This document shows positions 1-12,496 of a stretch of 64,000 nucleotides of DNA, one piece after another (position 1 is the stretch's first letter; the number at the start of each line of letters is the position of its first letter). The stretch is taken from assembly GCF_963924675.1 (NCBI RefSeq), contig NC_089238.1:58436299-58500298 (forward strand), given 5' to 3'. Both the position numbers and the translations under genes were made by a program. Below the pieces are notes generated by a model. The model saw nothing but the letters and a program-made list of their open reading frames with translations, was not told the origin of the DNA and ran no database searches. The stretch is from Phocoena phocoena (taxonomy: Eukaryota > Chordata > Mammalia > Artiodactyla > Phocoenidae).

Positions 1-87
1 CCGTCCGCATCCCCGTGTTTCTCCTTTTCTTTTTTTTTAAGTGCTTTCTTTACTTTTTTTTTTAAACCATATTTCCTTTTTACTTAT

Positions 88-201
88 TTGTATTTTGGCC
101 ACACTGCGCGGCATGGGGGATGGTTCCCTGAGCAGGGCTCCAACCCAGGCCTCCGCAGTGAAAGCACCGAGTCCTAACTGCTAGGCCACCAGGGGACTCC
201 T
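88..201 (-). repeat. Old CHR-type SINE
   Basis: Read on the minus strand it starts with ggagtcccctggtggcctag, the standard CHR SINE head, followed by a degraded B-box-like tRNA region. The end towards position 88 is T-rich on the plus strand and fades into T tracts. It is diverged, so probably old. Family assignment is from the head motif only. Confidence 0.75.
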
Positions 202-928
202 ATGTTTTTTCCTAAAGCCACAGGTTTGAAGCATTGCAGGTGATGTGCGTTCATGTTCCTCCCCCGAACCTGCCGTGAAAAGCAAGTTAAATGGGCATTT
301 GGGAGGTGACACGCCCGTCATCCCATAAGGCCACACGTTAGCTGCAGTGAGCCAGATGTGAGAGCGTATCAACGCTCAGTTAAAGGCAGTGTATATCGGG
401 GAGTGCTGTGCTGGCCAGACGACACTTCCCCATCCAGCGGGGTCTGGGGAGGAGGGATGCAGCCGGTCAGCGGTCCCTGGACAGGGGTGCACAGGCCCCG
501 GGCTGGCTGGGAGGACCCAGGCCGTGCAGAACTGGCACAGGTGGCCGGTCTGGGAGGGGGCACCCCCGGGGCTCCCACTGGCATTCGGAGCTGTCTCCTC
601 CACTCCCTTAAGTGGGGTGAGGGGCAGGGGTGGCAGGATCATCAATCGGTCTAGGGGAAACGACAGGGCTTCAGTGAAAGCGCCAGTGTTTCCAGAGCCT
701 CGGCCCGGGCTGGCCGTGGCCACTCCACCACCGTGGAACAAAGCCCTCCAGCTCTTGCTGGTGGTCTTGTCACAGATGATTCCAGCTAAGAGAGGGACAG
801 GTGTCTGAAGGGGTCACTGGGAGGCCCTGGTTAGGCGGGGACTTTGTCCCTGCATGTGTGTCTCGTGGCTTTTGTGACAAATGACCACATACCTATGACT
901 CAAAACAGCACATGCCCACCCACTCATA
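202..928. other. No gene recognised
   Basis: This GC-moderate stretch has several overlapping ORFs of 60-140 codons on both strands, which is normal for GC-rich DNA lacking stops. None shows a recognisable domain or splice-site structure. Confidence 0.5.
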
Positions 929-3365
929 GTGGGATTCATCACAAGTTTCACAAGGATGGTTCAACATACACAAAATCAATATGATATACCACATAAACAA
1001 AAGAAGAGTCAAAACCCACATGATCATGTCAATAGATGCAGAAAAAGTATTTGACAAAATTCAAAATCCATTCACGATAAAAACTCTTAACAAAGTGGGT
1101 ATAGACAGAACAAATCTCACCATAATAAAAGCTATTTATGACAAACCCACAGTCAACACAATACTCAATGGTGAAAAGCTGAAAGCCTTCCTGCTAAACT
1201 CTGGAACAAGACAAGGAGGCCCACTCTCACCTCTTCTATTCAACATAGTGTTGGAAAATTCTAGCCACAGCAATCAGACAAGAGGAGGAAGCAAAAGGTA
1301 TCCAGATTGGAAGGGAAGAGGTAAAATTGTCATTATATGCAGATAACATAATTTTATATACAGAAAACCCTAAAGACTCCACACAAAAACTATTAGAACT
1401 GATAAATGAATTCAGCAAGGTAGCAGGATACAAGGTTAATGTACAGAAATCGGATGCATCTCTTTACACTAACAATGAAAGATCAGAAGGGAATGTAAAA
1501 CAAAAATTTAAAAACCTCTCAAAATCACAACTACAAAAATAAAATATTTAGGAATAAGCCTGACCAAGGGAGTGAAAGACTTTTACGCGGACAGCTATAA
1601 AATGTTAATAAAGGAAATTGAAGATGATTCAAAGAAAGGAAAAGATATCCCATGCTCTTGATTGGAAGAATTCATACTATTAAAATGGCTATACTTTCCA
1701 AAGTAATCTACATATCTAATGTGATCCCTATCAAATTGCCCATGACATTTTTCACACAACTGGAACAAATAATCCTAAAATTCATACGGAACCTTAAAAG
1801 ACCCAGAATTGCCAAAGCAATCCTGAAGAAAAAGAACAAAGCAGGAGGCATAACCCTTCAGACAATACTACAAAACTACAGTAATCAAAACAGCATGGTG
1901 TTGGCACAGTAACAGACATATGGATCAACAGAACAGAAATAAACCCATACACCTACAGTCAATTAATCTTCAACAAAGGAGGCAAGAACATACAATGGGA
2001 AAAAGACAGTCTCTTCAGCACGTGGTGCTGGGACAGCCACATGTAAATCAATGAACTCAGAACATACCCTCACACCATGCACAAAAATAAACTCAAAATG
2101 GCTTAAAGACTTAAACATAACACATGACACCATAAAACTCCTACGAGAGATCACAGGCAAAACATTCTCTGACATAAATTGTACCACTGTTTTCTTAAGT
2201 CAGTCTCCCAAGGCAACAGAAATAAAAACAAAAATAAACAAGCGAGACCTAATCAAACTTACAAGCTTTTGCACAGCAAAGGAAACCATAAACAAAACAA
2301 ATCACAACCTACAGAATGGGAGAAAATATGTGCACAAGATGCAACCGACAAGGGCTTAATTTTCAAAAGATACTAACAGCTCATACAACTCAACAATAAC
2401 AACAAAAAACCAAACCACCCAATCACAAAAAATGGGCAGAAGACCTAAATAGACATTTCTCCAAAGAAGAAATACAGATAGCCAACAGGCACATGAAAAG
2501 ATGCTCAACATCACTAATTATTAGAGAAATGCAAATCAAAACTACAACGAGGTATCACCTCATGCTGGTCAGAATGGCCATCATTAAAAACCCTACAAAT
2601 AAATTCTGAAGAGGATGTGGAGAAAAGGGAACACTCCTACACTGTTGGTGGGAATGTAAGTTGATGCAGCCACTATGGAAAACAGTATAGAGGTTCCTCA
2701 AAAAACTAAAAACAGAGTTACTGTATGATCCAGCAATCCCACGCCTGGGCATATAACGAGACAAAACTCTAATTCAAAAAGATACATGCACCCCTATGTT
2801 CATAGCAGCACTATTCACAATAGCCAAGACATGGCCTGAAGGTCCAACAACAGATGGAAAAAGAAGATGTGGTATATACACATAGACATACATACACAAG
2901 CACACATACACACACACAATGGAATACTACTCAGCCATAAAAAAGAACAAAATAATGCCATTTGCAGCAACGTAGATGCAACTAGAGATCATACTACGTG
3001 AAGTCAGAAAGAGAAAGACAAATACCATACGATATCACTTATAAGTGGAATCCGAAATACGACAAATGAGCCTATCTATGAAACAGAAACAGACTCACAG
3101 ACATACTAGTGGTTGCCAAGGGGGAGGGAGAGGGGTGGAGTAAGAGGTTGGGGTGAGCAGATGTATGCTTTTATATATGGAATGGATAAACAACAAGGCC
3201 CTACTGTATAGCACAGGGAACTATATTTCAGTATCCCATGACAAACCATGGTGGAAAAGAATATTAAAAAAAAAAGAATATATATATATGTGTAACTGAA
3301 TCACTGCTATACAGCAGAAATTAACACAATATTGTAAATCAGCTATACTTCAATTTAAAAAATGA
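929..3365 (+). mobile_element. 5'-truncated L1, decayed ORF2 and 3' UTR
   Basis: The element enters in the middle of the ORF2 reverse transcriptase. Pieces with clear L1 similarity occur at 981-1346 ([14 protein letters not shown], then [19 protein letters not shown]), 1327-1542, 1652-1912 and 2051-2359, in shifting frames. The catalytic FADD box reads YADN at the start of the 1327-1542 piece, so an active-site aspartate is lost. The 3' UTR ends in the characteristic cetartiodactyl L1 tail (actgtatagcacagggaact and cagctatacttcaattt) near 3365. Internal stops and frameshifts show it is dead. Confidence 0.9.
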
Positions 3366-3429
3366 GAAAAATAAGAACTGATAAGACAAAATACATTTCT
3401 ACAATATAATCAGAATAAACACGGGGTAA

Positions 3430-3998
3430 GAGATACTTATATTGAAGTATAGTTGATTTATCATATTGTGTTACTTTCAGGTGTACAGCAAAGTGATTTG
3501 GCTATACATTTTTCCGATTGTTTTCCATTATAGGTTATTATAAGATATTGAATGTAGTTCTCTGTGCTATACAATAAATCCTTGCTGATTTTCTATTTTA
3601 TATGAAGTCATGTGTATCTGTTAAACTTGTACTCCTAATTTATCCCTCCCCCTCTCCTTCCCCCTTTGGTAACCATAAGTTTGTTTTTTATGGCAGTAAG
3701 TCTGTTTCTATTGTGTACATAGGTTAATTTGTATTATTTTTTTAGATATTACATATAAGGGATATCATATGAAATTTGTCCTTTCTCTGCCTTCACTTAG
3801 TATGATAATTTCTAGGTCCATCCATATTGCTGCAAATGGCATTATTTCATTCTTTTTTATGGCTGAGTAATATTCCATTGTATATATGTACCACATCTTA
3901 TTTATCCATTCATCTGTCAACGGACACTTAGGTGGCTTCCATGTCCTAGCTATTGTGAATAGTGCTGCAGTAAACATTGGGAGACAGGTATCTTTTTG
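3430..3998 (-). mobile_element. 5'-truncated L1 3' end, inverted
   Basis: On the minus strand this reads the end of L1 ORF2 (EYYSAIKKNEIMPFAAIWMDLE in the 3765-4019 frame, split here only by position) and the 3' UTR, with its tail at 3430. It lies tail to tail with the preceding plus-strand L1, 65 bp apart. It is an independent 5'-truncated insertion of a related subfamily. Confidence 0.85.
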
Positions 3999-4944
3999 CT
4001 GCTGTGGGCTTTGCCCCATCCCCCCTCACTCCTGACTCCCCCCTGCACAACCCAGTGGCCCTCCAGCTCCACAAGACACTCCCGGCTCCCAGCCCCCATC
4101 ACGGGGGGCCCACTGCTCACAGACAGACAGACAGACAGACAGACAACACTGGCTGGGCCCCCGCAGGCTTAACACTCCTGCTCTTACACACACTTCATCC
4201 CCCTGTTCCTCCGCACGACCCCCTTGCTCCCAATTACGCCGTGATCCAAGTGGGAATGTCACTTCCTAACACTTCTCAGGTCACCTGGGGGGGCTGTGTG
4301 AGGGTAAACAGATTAAAATAGGGAAAAAATTAATTCTCCGGGTGCAAAAAGGGAATGGGACCATCCCCTCTCTTTCCTTAGAGCATTTTAAAAAACCTGT
4401 AAATTCTCTCTCTGCCTCTTCTGAAATGGATGTCATTTTATAAACAGTTACATAAGCCTCTTGCAGGTTTTACGACCCAGGACCATCTTTCTCAAGCACC
4501 TGGGAGCTGCCTCTTTGAATGTGAGCCTTAGGAAGGTGGCTCCCTATCTACCCCCAGTTTCCATGGGGGCAGGTGCCTGGCTCCAGGCTGACACCCCACT
4601 CCTGAGAGATGCCAGAACTTTTCTTGTCCCTTTAGATAAAGGCAATTAGCTAACACAGATGCCCCCAGTTAGAGGCGGAGTTGGCATGAACTGTGTGTGA
4701 CAAATGGCACTGTCAAGGCCTCCTACATAACGACTAATTCTTGTCTGTCCTGGGAACGTGTGTCTAATGGGCTGAATCTTCTTGGCTAAATGAAAGGGTG
4801 AGCTTCCCTCGTGTGTGCAACAGCCTAGTGGGTGTGATGAGCAACCCATTCCAGTTTCATGCTTATTCAATCATGAAACTGTCCTCTCTATTGTACCCTG
4901 TGGAGAGGTTTTCTGGGTTGGCAGGAGGTTTTGTTCTAATCATA
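3999..4944. other. Unassigned intergenic DNA
   Basis: No gene or recognisable long repeat is seen. It contains one AGAC microsatellite near 4119 and a T-poor, C-rich segment at 4010-4260. Confidence 0.5.
4119..4145 (+). repeat. (ACAG)n microsatellite
   Basis: About six to seven perfect tetranucleotide units of acag/agac type. It is a simple repeat that is likely to vary in length. Confidence 0.95.
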
Positions 4945-5148
4945 CAGGCTCAGCTCAGAGATACTGCGGATTGGGGTCCAGACCATCACAGGCAGTAAAG
5001 CAAGCATGGCAATAAGGTGAGGCACACGAATTCTTTGCTTTCCCAGTGCATATGAAAGCGATGTTTACACTACACTGTAGTCTGTTAAGTGTGCGGTCGC
5101 ATCATGTATAAAAAATGATGTGCAAACTGTAATTAAAAATACTTTACA
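4945..5148 (+). mobile_element. Tigger1-like DNA transposon, left part
   Basis: The segment starts with the Tigger terminal inverted repeat form caggctcagctcagagatac, preceded by TA at 4943-4944, the expected pogo/Tc1 target dinucleotide. It continues with the typical Tigger1 interior (cccagtgcatatgaaagcg, then gtagtctgttaagtgtgcg). It stops abruptly at actttaca, where a SINE head and an L1 begin. The missing right half resumes at 11157. Confidence 0.8.
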
Positions 5149-5190
5149 GGGACTTCACTGGTGGCAGAGTGGTTAAGCATCTGCCTGCAG
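5149..5190 (+). repeat. Isolated CHR SINE head
   Basis: About 42 bp matching the first bases of a CHR SINE (gggacttcactggtggcaga, then gtggttaagcatctgcctgc) join directly to L1 sequence with no SINE body and no A-tail. This looks like a template-switch or 5' chimera created during L1 integration, or a SINE truncated by a later L1 insertion. Confidence 0.6.
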
Positions 5191-5269
5191 ACCACAGGGC
5201 AGACAGCAGAAGCAAGGAGAACTACAATCCTGCAGCCCGTGGAACAAAACCCACACACAGAAAGACAAG

Positions 5270-5758
5270 ATGAAAAGGCAAAGGGCTGTGTACCAGATGA
5301 AGGAACAAGATAAAACCCCAGAAAAGCAACGAAATGAAGTGGAGATAGGCAACCTTCCAGAAAAAGAATTCAGAATAATGATAGTGAAGATGATCCAGGA
5401 CCTCGGAAAAACAACGGAGGCAAAGATCGAGAAGATGCAAGAAATGTTTAACAAAGACCTAGAAGAATTAAAGAACAAACAAACAGAGGTGAACAATACA
5501 ATAACTGAAATGAAAACTACACTGGAAGGAATCAATAGCAGAATAACTGAGGCAGAAGAACAGATAAGTGACCTGGAAGACAGAATGGTGGAATTCACGG
5601 CTGTGAAACAGAATAAAGAAAAAAGAATGAAAAGAAATGAAGACAGCCTAAGAGACCTCTGGGACAATATTAAACGTAATAACATTCACATTATAGGGGT
5701 CCCAGAAGGAGGAGAGAGACAAAAAGGACCTGAGAAAATATTTGAAGAGATTATATAG
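5270..5758 (+). pseudogene. L1 ORF1 (RNA-binding chaperone), truncated by frameshift
   Basis: The frame from 5270 has the features of L1 ORF1p: an N-terminal region, a lysine/glutamate-rich coiled coil (roughly residues 30-120) and the start of the RNA-recognition domain. ORF1p normally trimerises and coats L1 RNA. The frame ends at 5758, in the stretch gagattatatagtcgaaaat, where an extra TA dinucleotide relative to the related L1s I know puts TAG in frame. Homology to the C-terminal part continues in another frame to about 6176. The break removes most of the nucleic-acid-binding C-terminal domain. Confidence 0.85.
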
Positions 5759-6248
5759 TCGAAAATTTCCCTAACATGGGAAAGGAAATAGCCACTCAAC
5801 TCCAGGAAGCACAGAGAGTCCCATAAAGGATAAACCCAAGGAGAAACACGCCGAGACACACAGTAATCAAACTGGCAAAATTTAAAGACAAAGAAAAATT
5901 ATTGAAAGCAGCAAGGGAAAAACAACAAATAACATACAAGGGAACTCCCATAAGGTTAGCAGCTGATTTCTCAGCAGAAACTCTACAAACCAGAAGGGAG
6001 TAGCATGACATATTTAAAGTGATGAAAGGGAAGAACCTACAACTAAGATTACTCTACCTGGCAAGGATCTCATTCAGATTTGATGGAGAAATAAAAAGCT
6101 TTACAGACAAGCAAAAGCTAAGAGAATTAAGCACCACCAAACCAGCTCTACAACAAATGCTAAAGGAACTTCTCTAAGTGGGAAACACAAGAGAAGAAAA
6201 GGACCTACAAAAACAAACCCAAAACAATTAAGAGAAAGGTTAATAGGA

Positions 6249-9200
6249 ACATACATATCAATAATTATCTTAAACGTGAATGGATTAAATGCTCCAACCA
6301 AAAGACAAAGGCTCTCTGAATGGATACAAAAACAAGACCCATATATATGCTGTCTACAAGAGACCCACTTCAGACCTAGGGACACATACAGACCGAAGGT
6401 GAGGGGATGGAAAAAGATATTCCATGCAAATGGAAATCAAAAGAAAGCTGGAGTAGCAATACTCATATCAGACAAAATAGACTTTAAAATAGAGAATGTT
6501 ACAAGAGACAAGGAAGGACACTACATAATGATAAAGGGGTCAATCCAAGAAGAAGATATAACAATTATAAATATATATGCACCCCACATAGGAGCACATC
6601 AATATATAAAGCAACTGCTAACAGCTATAAAAGAGGAAATCAACAGTGACCCAATAATAGTGGGGACTTTAACACCTCACTTACACCAATGCACAGATCA
6701 TCCAAAATGAAAATAAATAAGGAAACACAAGTTTTAAATGACACAACAGACCAGAGAGATTTAATTGATATTTATAGGACATTCCATCCAAAAACAACAG
6801 ATTACACTTTCTTCTCAAGTGCGCACGGAACATTCTCCAGGATAGATCACATCTTGGGTCACAAATCAAGCCTCAGTGAATTTAAGAAAATTGAAATCAT
6901 ATCAAGCATCCTTTCTGACCACAACACTATGAGATTAGAAATCAATTACAGGGAAAAAAACATAAAAAACACAAACACATGGAGGCTAAACGATACGATA
7001 CTAAATAACCAAGAGATCACTGAAGAAATCAAAGAGGGAATCAAAAAATACCTCGAGACAAATAACAAAAACACGATGATCCAAAACCTATGGGATGCAG
7101 CAAAAGCAGTTCTAAGCGAGAAGTTTACACCAATACAAGCCTACCTCAAGAAACAAGAAAAATCTCAAATAAACAATCTAACCTTACACCTAAAGGAACT
7201 AGAGAAAGAAGGACAAACAAAACCCAAAGTTAGCAGAAGGAAAGAAATCATAAAGATCAGAGCAGAAATAAATGAAATAGAAACAAAGAAAACAATAGCA
7301 AAGATCAATAAAACTAAAAGCTGGTTCTTTGAGAAGATAAACAAAATTGATAAACCATTAGCCAGACTCATAAAGAAAAAGAGGGAGAGGATTCAAATCA
7401 ATAAAATTAGAAATGAAAAAGGAGAAGTCACAACAGACACCACAGAAATACAAAGCATCCTAAGAGACTACTACAGGCAACTCTATGCCAATAAAATGGA
7501 CAACCTGGAAGAAATGGACAAATTCCTAGAAAGGTATAACCTTCCAAGACTGAACCAGGAAGAAACAGAAAATATGAAGAGACAAATCACAAGAAATGAA
7601 ATTAAAACTGTGATTCAAAATCTTCCAACAAACAGAAGTCCAGGACCAGCTGGCTTCACAGGTGAATTCTATCAAACATTTAGAGAAGAGTGAACACCTA
7701 TACTTCTCAAACTCTTCCAAAAAATTTCACAGGAAGGAATGCTCCCACACTCATTCTACGAGGCCACCATCACCCTGATACCAAAACCAGACAAAGATAC
7801 TACAAAAAAAGAAAATTACAGACCAATATCACTCCTGAATATAGATGCAAAAATCCTCAACAAAATACTAGCAAACAAGATCCAACAACACATTAAAAGG
7901 ATCATACACCATGATCAAGTGGGATTTATCCCAGGGATGCAAGGATTCTTCAATATAAGCAAATTAGTCAATGTGATACACCACATTAACAAACTGAAGA
8001 AGAAAAACCATATGATCATCTCAATAGATGCAGAAAAAGCTTTTGACAAAATTCAACACCCATTTATGATAAAAACTCTCCAGAAAGAGGGCACAGAGGG
8101 AACCTACCTCAACATAACAAAGGCCAGATATGACAAACCCACAGCAAACATCATTCTCAATGGTGAAAAACAGAAAGCATTTCCTCTAAGATCAGGAACG
8201 AGACAAGGATGTCCGCTCTCACCACTTTTATTCAACATTGTTTTGGAAGTTTTAGCCACGGCAAGCAGAGAAGAAAAAGAAATAAAAGGAATACAAATTG
8301 GGAAAGAAGAAGTAAAACTGTCACTCTTTGCAGATGACATGATACTATACACAGAGAATCCTAAAGATGCCACCAGAAAACTACTAGAGCTAATCAATGA
8401 ATTTGGTAAAGCTGCAGGATAGAAAATTAATGCACAGAAATCTCTGGCATTCCTATACACTAATGATAAAAATCTGAAAGAGAAATTAAGGAAACACTCT
8501 CATTTACCACTGCAACAAAAAGGATAAAATACCTAGGAATAAACCTACCTAGGGAGACCAAAGACCTGTATGCAGAAAACTGTAAGACCCTGATGAAAGA
8601 AATTAAAGATGATACCAACAGATGGAGAGATATACCATGTTCTTGGATTGGAAGACTCAATACTGTGAAAATGACTATACGACCCCAAACAATCTACAGA
8701 TCCAATGCAATCCCTATCAAATTACCAATGGCATTTATTACAGAACTAGAACAAAAAAACCTTAAAATGTGTATGGAGACACAAAAGACCCCGGATAGCC
8801 AAAGCAGTCTTGAGGGAAAAAAATGGAGCTGGAGGAATCAGACTCCCTGAACTCAGACTATACTACAAAGCTAGAGTAATCAAGACAGTATGGTACTGGC
8901 ACATAAACAGAAATATAGATCAATGGAACAGGATAGAAGACCCAGAGATAAACCCACGCACCTATGGTCAACTAATCTATGACAAAGGAGGCAAGGATAT
9001 ACAGTGGAGAAAAGACAGTCTCTTCAATGAGTGCTGCTGGGAAAACTGGACAGCTACATGGAAAAAAATGAAATTAGAACACTCCCTAACACCATACACA
9101 AATATAAACTCAAAATGGACTAGAGACCTAAATGTAAGACCGGACACTATAAAACTCTTAGAGGAAAACATAGGAAGAATACTCTTTGACATAAATCACA

Positions 9201-9912
9201 GCAAGATCTTTTTTGATCCACCTCCTAGAGTAATGGAAATAAAAACAAACAAATGGGACCTAATAACACTTAAAAGCTTTTGTACAGCAAAAGAAACTAC
9301 AAACACGACAAAAGACAACCCTCAGAATGGGAGAAAATATTTGCAAACGAATCAATGGACAAAGGATTAATCTCCACAATTTACAAGCAGCTCATGCAGC
9401 TCAATATCAAAAAAACAAACAATCCAATCAAAACGTGGACAGAAGACCTAAATAGACTTTTCTCCAAAGAAGATATACAGATTGCCAACAAACACATGAA
9501 AGGATGCTCAATATCATCAATCATTAGAGAAATGCAACTCAAAACTACAATGAGGTATCACCTCACACCGGTCAGAATGGCCATCATCAAAAAATCTACA
9601 AACAATAAATGCTGGAGAGGGTGTGGAGACAAGAGAACCTTCTTGCACTGTTGGTGGGAATGTAAATTGATACAGCCACTATGGAGAACAGTATGGAGGT
9701 TCCTTAAAAAACTAAAAATAGAACTACCATACAACCTAGCAATCCCACTACTGGGCATATACCCTGAGAAAACCATAATTCAAAAAGAGTCATGTACCAC
9801 AGTGTTCACTGCACCTCTATTTACAGTAGCCAGGACATGGAAGCAACCTAAGTGTCCATCGACAGATGAATGGATAAAGAAGATGTGGCACATATATATA
9901 ATGGACTATTAG
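6249..9912 (+). pseudogene. L1 ORF2 (endonuclease and reverse transcriptase), broken
   Basis: L1 ORF2 encodes the endonuclease and reverse transcriptase used for target-primed integration. Here it is spread over frames at 6276-6710 (endonuclease start, NGLNAPTKRQRLSEWIQKQ), 6689-7693 (endonuclease end with SRIDHILGH, and the linker), 7739-8422 (reverse transcriptase with [11 protein letters not shown] and the catalytic FADD box at 8327-8338), 8810-9370 and 9280-9912 (C-terminal region with the Cys-rich segment). Breaks include a frameshift near 6662 in a shortened G run, a TGA at 7691-7693 and a TAG at 8420-8422. The reverse transcriptase active site itself survives. Confidence 0.88.
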
Positions 9913-10423
9913 TCAGCCATAAAAAGAAACCAAATTGAGTTACTTGTAGTGAGGTGGATGGACCTAGAGTCTGTCATACAGAGTGAAGTAAGTCAGAAAA
10001 ACAAATACCATATGCTAACACATATATATGGAATAAAAAAAAAAAAGTCATGAAGAACCCAGGGGCAGGACGGGAATAAAGACACAGACCTACTAGAGAA
10101 TGGACTTGAGGACACGGGGAGGGGGAAGGGTAAAGCTAGGACGAAGTGAGAGAGTGGCATGGACATATATACACTACCAAATGTAAAACCGATAGCTAGT
10201 GGGAAGCAGCCGCATAGCACAGGGAGATCAGCTCGGTGCTTTGTGACCACCTAGAGGGGTGGGATAGGGTTGGGTGGGAGGGAGGGAGACAGAAGAGAGA
10301 AGAGATATGGGGATATATGTATACATACAGGTGATTCACTTTGTTATAAAGCAGAAGCTAACACACGATTGTAAAGCAATTATACCCCAATAAAGATGTT
10401 AAAAAAATAAAATAAAATTGGAA

Positions 10424-11150
10424 AAAAAAACTACAATGAGGTATCACCTCACACCAGTTAGAATGGGCATCATCAGAAAGTCTACAAACAACAAATGCTG
10501 GAGAGGGTGTGGAGAAGAGGGAGCCCTCTTGCACTGTTGGTGGGAATGTAAACTGATACAGCCACTAGGGAGAACAGTATGGAGGTTCCTTAAAAAACTA
10601 AAAATAGAATTACCATATGATCCAGCAATCCCGCCTCTGGGCATATACCCAGAGAAAACCACAGTTCAAAAAGACACATGCACCCCAATGTTCACTGCAG
10701 CACTATTTACAATAGCCAGGTCATGGAAGCAACCTAAATGCCCGTCGGCAGACGAATGGATAAAGAAGATGTGGTACATGTATACAATGGAATATTACTC
10801 GGCCATAAAAAGGAACGAAATTCGCTCATTTGTAGAGACGTGGATGGATCTGGAGACTGTCATACAAAGTGAAGTAAGGCAGAAAGAGACAAACAAATAT
10901 CGTATATTAACGCATATATGTGGAACCTAGAAAATGGTACAGATGAACCAGTTTGCAGGGCAGAAATTGACACACAGATGTAGAGAACAAACATATGGGC
11001 GCCAAGGGGGGAAAGTGGTGAGGGGGGCGAGGGAGGGGGTGCTGTGATGAATTGGAGGTTGGGATTGACATGTATACACTAATATGTATAAAATGGATAA
11101 TAAGAACATGTATAAAAAATAAAATTTAAAAATTCAAAAAAAAGAAAAGG
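10424..11150 (+). mobile_element. Second L1, 5'-truncated
   Basis: Immediately after the A-rich tail of the previous L1, sequence re-enters L1 ORF2 near its C-terminus (frame 10418-10930, [17 protein letters not shown]). It continues into a different 3' UTR, ending in ggataataagaacatgtata and an A-rich tail near 11150. The 3' UTR differs from that of the first L1, so this is a separate insertion and not a duplication. Confidence 0.88.
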
Positions 11151-11156
11151 AAAAAA

Positions 11157-11418
11157 TTTAATAAAAAACGCTAACCATCCTCTAAGCCTTCAGCCAGTTA
11201 TAATCTTTTGTGCAAGACTAACGTCAAAGATCACCGATCACAGATCCCCATAACAACTATAATAATGAAAAAGTTTGAAATCTCACGAGGATTACCAAAA
11301 TGTGATACAGAGACACAAAGTGAGCAAATGCTGTTGGGAAAATGGCGCCAATAGACTTGCTCGACACAGGGTCACCACAGACCTGCAATTGGCAGTGCCA
11401 TAAAGCGAGCTCTGCCTG
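11157..11418 (+). mobile_element. Tigger1-like DNA transposon, right part
   Basis: Sequence resumes with aaaaaacgctaaccatcctc, then aatggcgccaatagacttgc, as in the 3' part of Tigger1. It ends with taaagcgagctctgcctg, the complement of the left terminal repeat at 4945. Left and right parts together total about 470 bp, so this was a short, internally deleted, non-autonomous copy before the L1s entered it. Confidence 0.78.
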
Positions 11419-12075
11419 GGTTTCCTGACAGCTGGTGTAGGTGAGGATGGAGCCTTGGTCTGGACCCGCCGGGCACTTGTGGCCCAGGACAGCCCCGCAC
11501 AGGTCCTCACTCTCCCAGGACAGTACCCGCAGCTGTCTCTGAGGCCTTCGGGGAAACTCAGGCAGGTGATGGAGTTGAAGGTAGTTTGTGCGTGAAAAGG
11601 AGCTCTTTTCACTTTTCTCTACCTTCTTAGGTTTCTGCAGCGGGCACTCACTGTTTAGAATTAAGCACCGGCAGTGAGTTTTTGTGGTTAGGGACATGGA
11701 TGCAGGTCCCTTGCAGGCAGGCAGGCAGGGCTCCTTCCACCTCTGCAGGCACTGCAGTGAGCTGCCCTCTCCTCTCGCGGGGCTCACAGATGCGGGCTGC
11801 CTGATGGGCGGGGGCTGATTCTGACGGAGGGCTCCAAGGGCTCCAAGCTGCACCCCTGCTCTGGCTCAGGAGTCACCAGCAGGAAGGAGGAGGGAGTGGG
11901 GGCATCACCGGGCGGGAGTAAGGCAGGCACCTGGCCCTGCCTGTGTCACGGATGAAGCTTTCCTCTCTGAACGTCAGTTTCCCCAAAAGTAAACCCAAAG
12001 AAAGGACACTGACCATTTATCAAGAACAGGACTCGCCAGGTACTATGTTAATCCACACCTCCCATCTAAGTAACT
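11419..12075. other. No gene recognised
   Basis: Overlapping minus-strand ORFs (for example 11257-11853) run in from the Tigger remnant and have no domain similarity I recognise. There is no clear repeat either. Confidence 0.45.
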
Positions 12076-12190
12076 TGAAATCTTTTCATCTCAGGACCCC
12101 ATTTATGTTCTTAAATTACTGAGGACCTCAAAGAGCTTTGATCCATGTAGGTTGTATCTATAGGTATTTACCATATTAGAAATACCTGAG
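12076..12190 (+). mobile_element. hAT-Charlie-like transposon, left part
   Basis: The sequence tctcaggaccccatttatgt, then gaggacctcaaagagctttg and tatttaccatattagaaata, matches the well-known Charlie1-type terminal region. It is interrupted by two SINEs and continues at 12781. The family name is from memory of the consensus. Confidence 0.6.
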
Positions 12191-12489
12191 GGGCTTCCCT
12201 GGTGGCACAGTGGGTAAGAATCTGCCTGCCAATGCAGAGGATACGGGTTCGAGCCCCGGTCTGGGAAGATCCCACATGGCGCGGAGCAACGAAGCCCGTG
12301 CACCACCACCACTGAGCCCATGCACCACAGAAGCCAGCACACCTAGAGCCCGTGCTCCACAACAAAAGAAGCCACCACAATGAGAAGCCCGCGCACCGCA
12401 ACAAGAGTAGTCCCCGCTCGCCGCAACTAGAGAAAGCCCGCGCGCAGCAACAAAGACCCAACTGAGCCAAAAATAAAGAAATAAAGAAA
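12191..12489 (+). repeat. CHR SINE, full length, older body type
   Basis: It has a full head, a tRNA-like B box (ggttcgagccccggtctggg), a body with repeated gcccgcgcaccgcaac-type segments, and an A-rich tail. It is inserted in the Charlie-like element. Confidence 0.9.
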
Positions 12490-12496
12490 CACTTGA

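Larger units (their letters stand above)
5190..10420 (+). mobile_element. Nearly full-length L1 retrotransposon, inactive
   Basis: About 5.2 kb of contiguous L1: the last part of the 5' UTR, ORF1 (from 5270), ORF2 (from about 6249) and a complete 3' UTR ending at the polyadenylation region ccccaataaagatgtt near 10400. Only the promoter-bearing 5' UTR start is missing. Both ORFs are broken by small frameshifts and stops, so it is not mobile. It and a second truncated L1 together split a Tigger1-like transposon. Confidence 0.93.
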
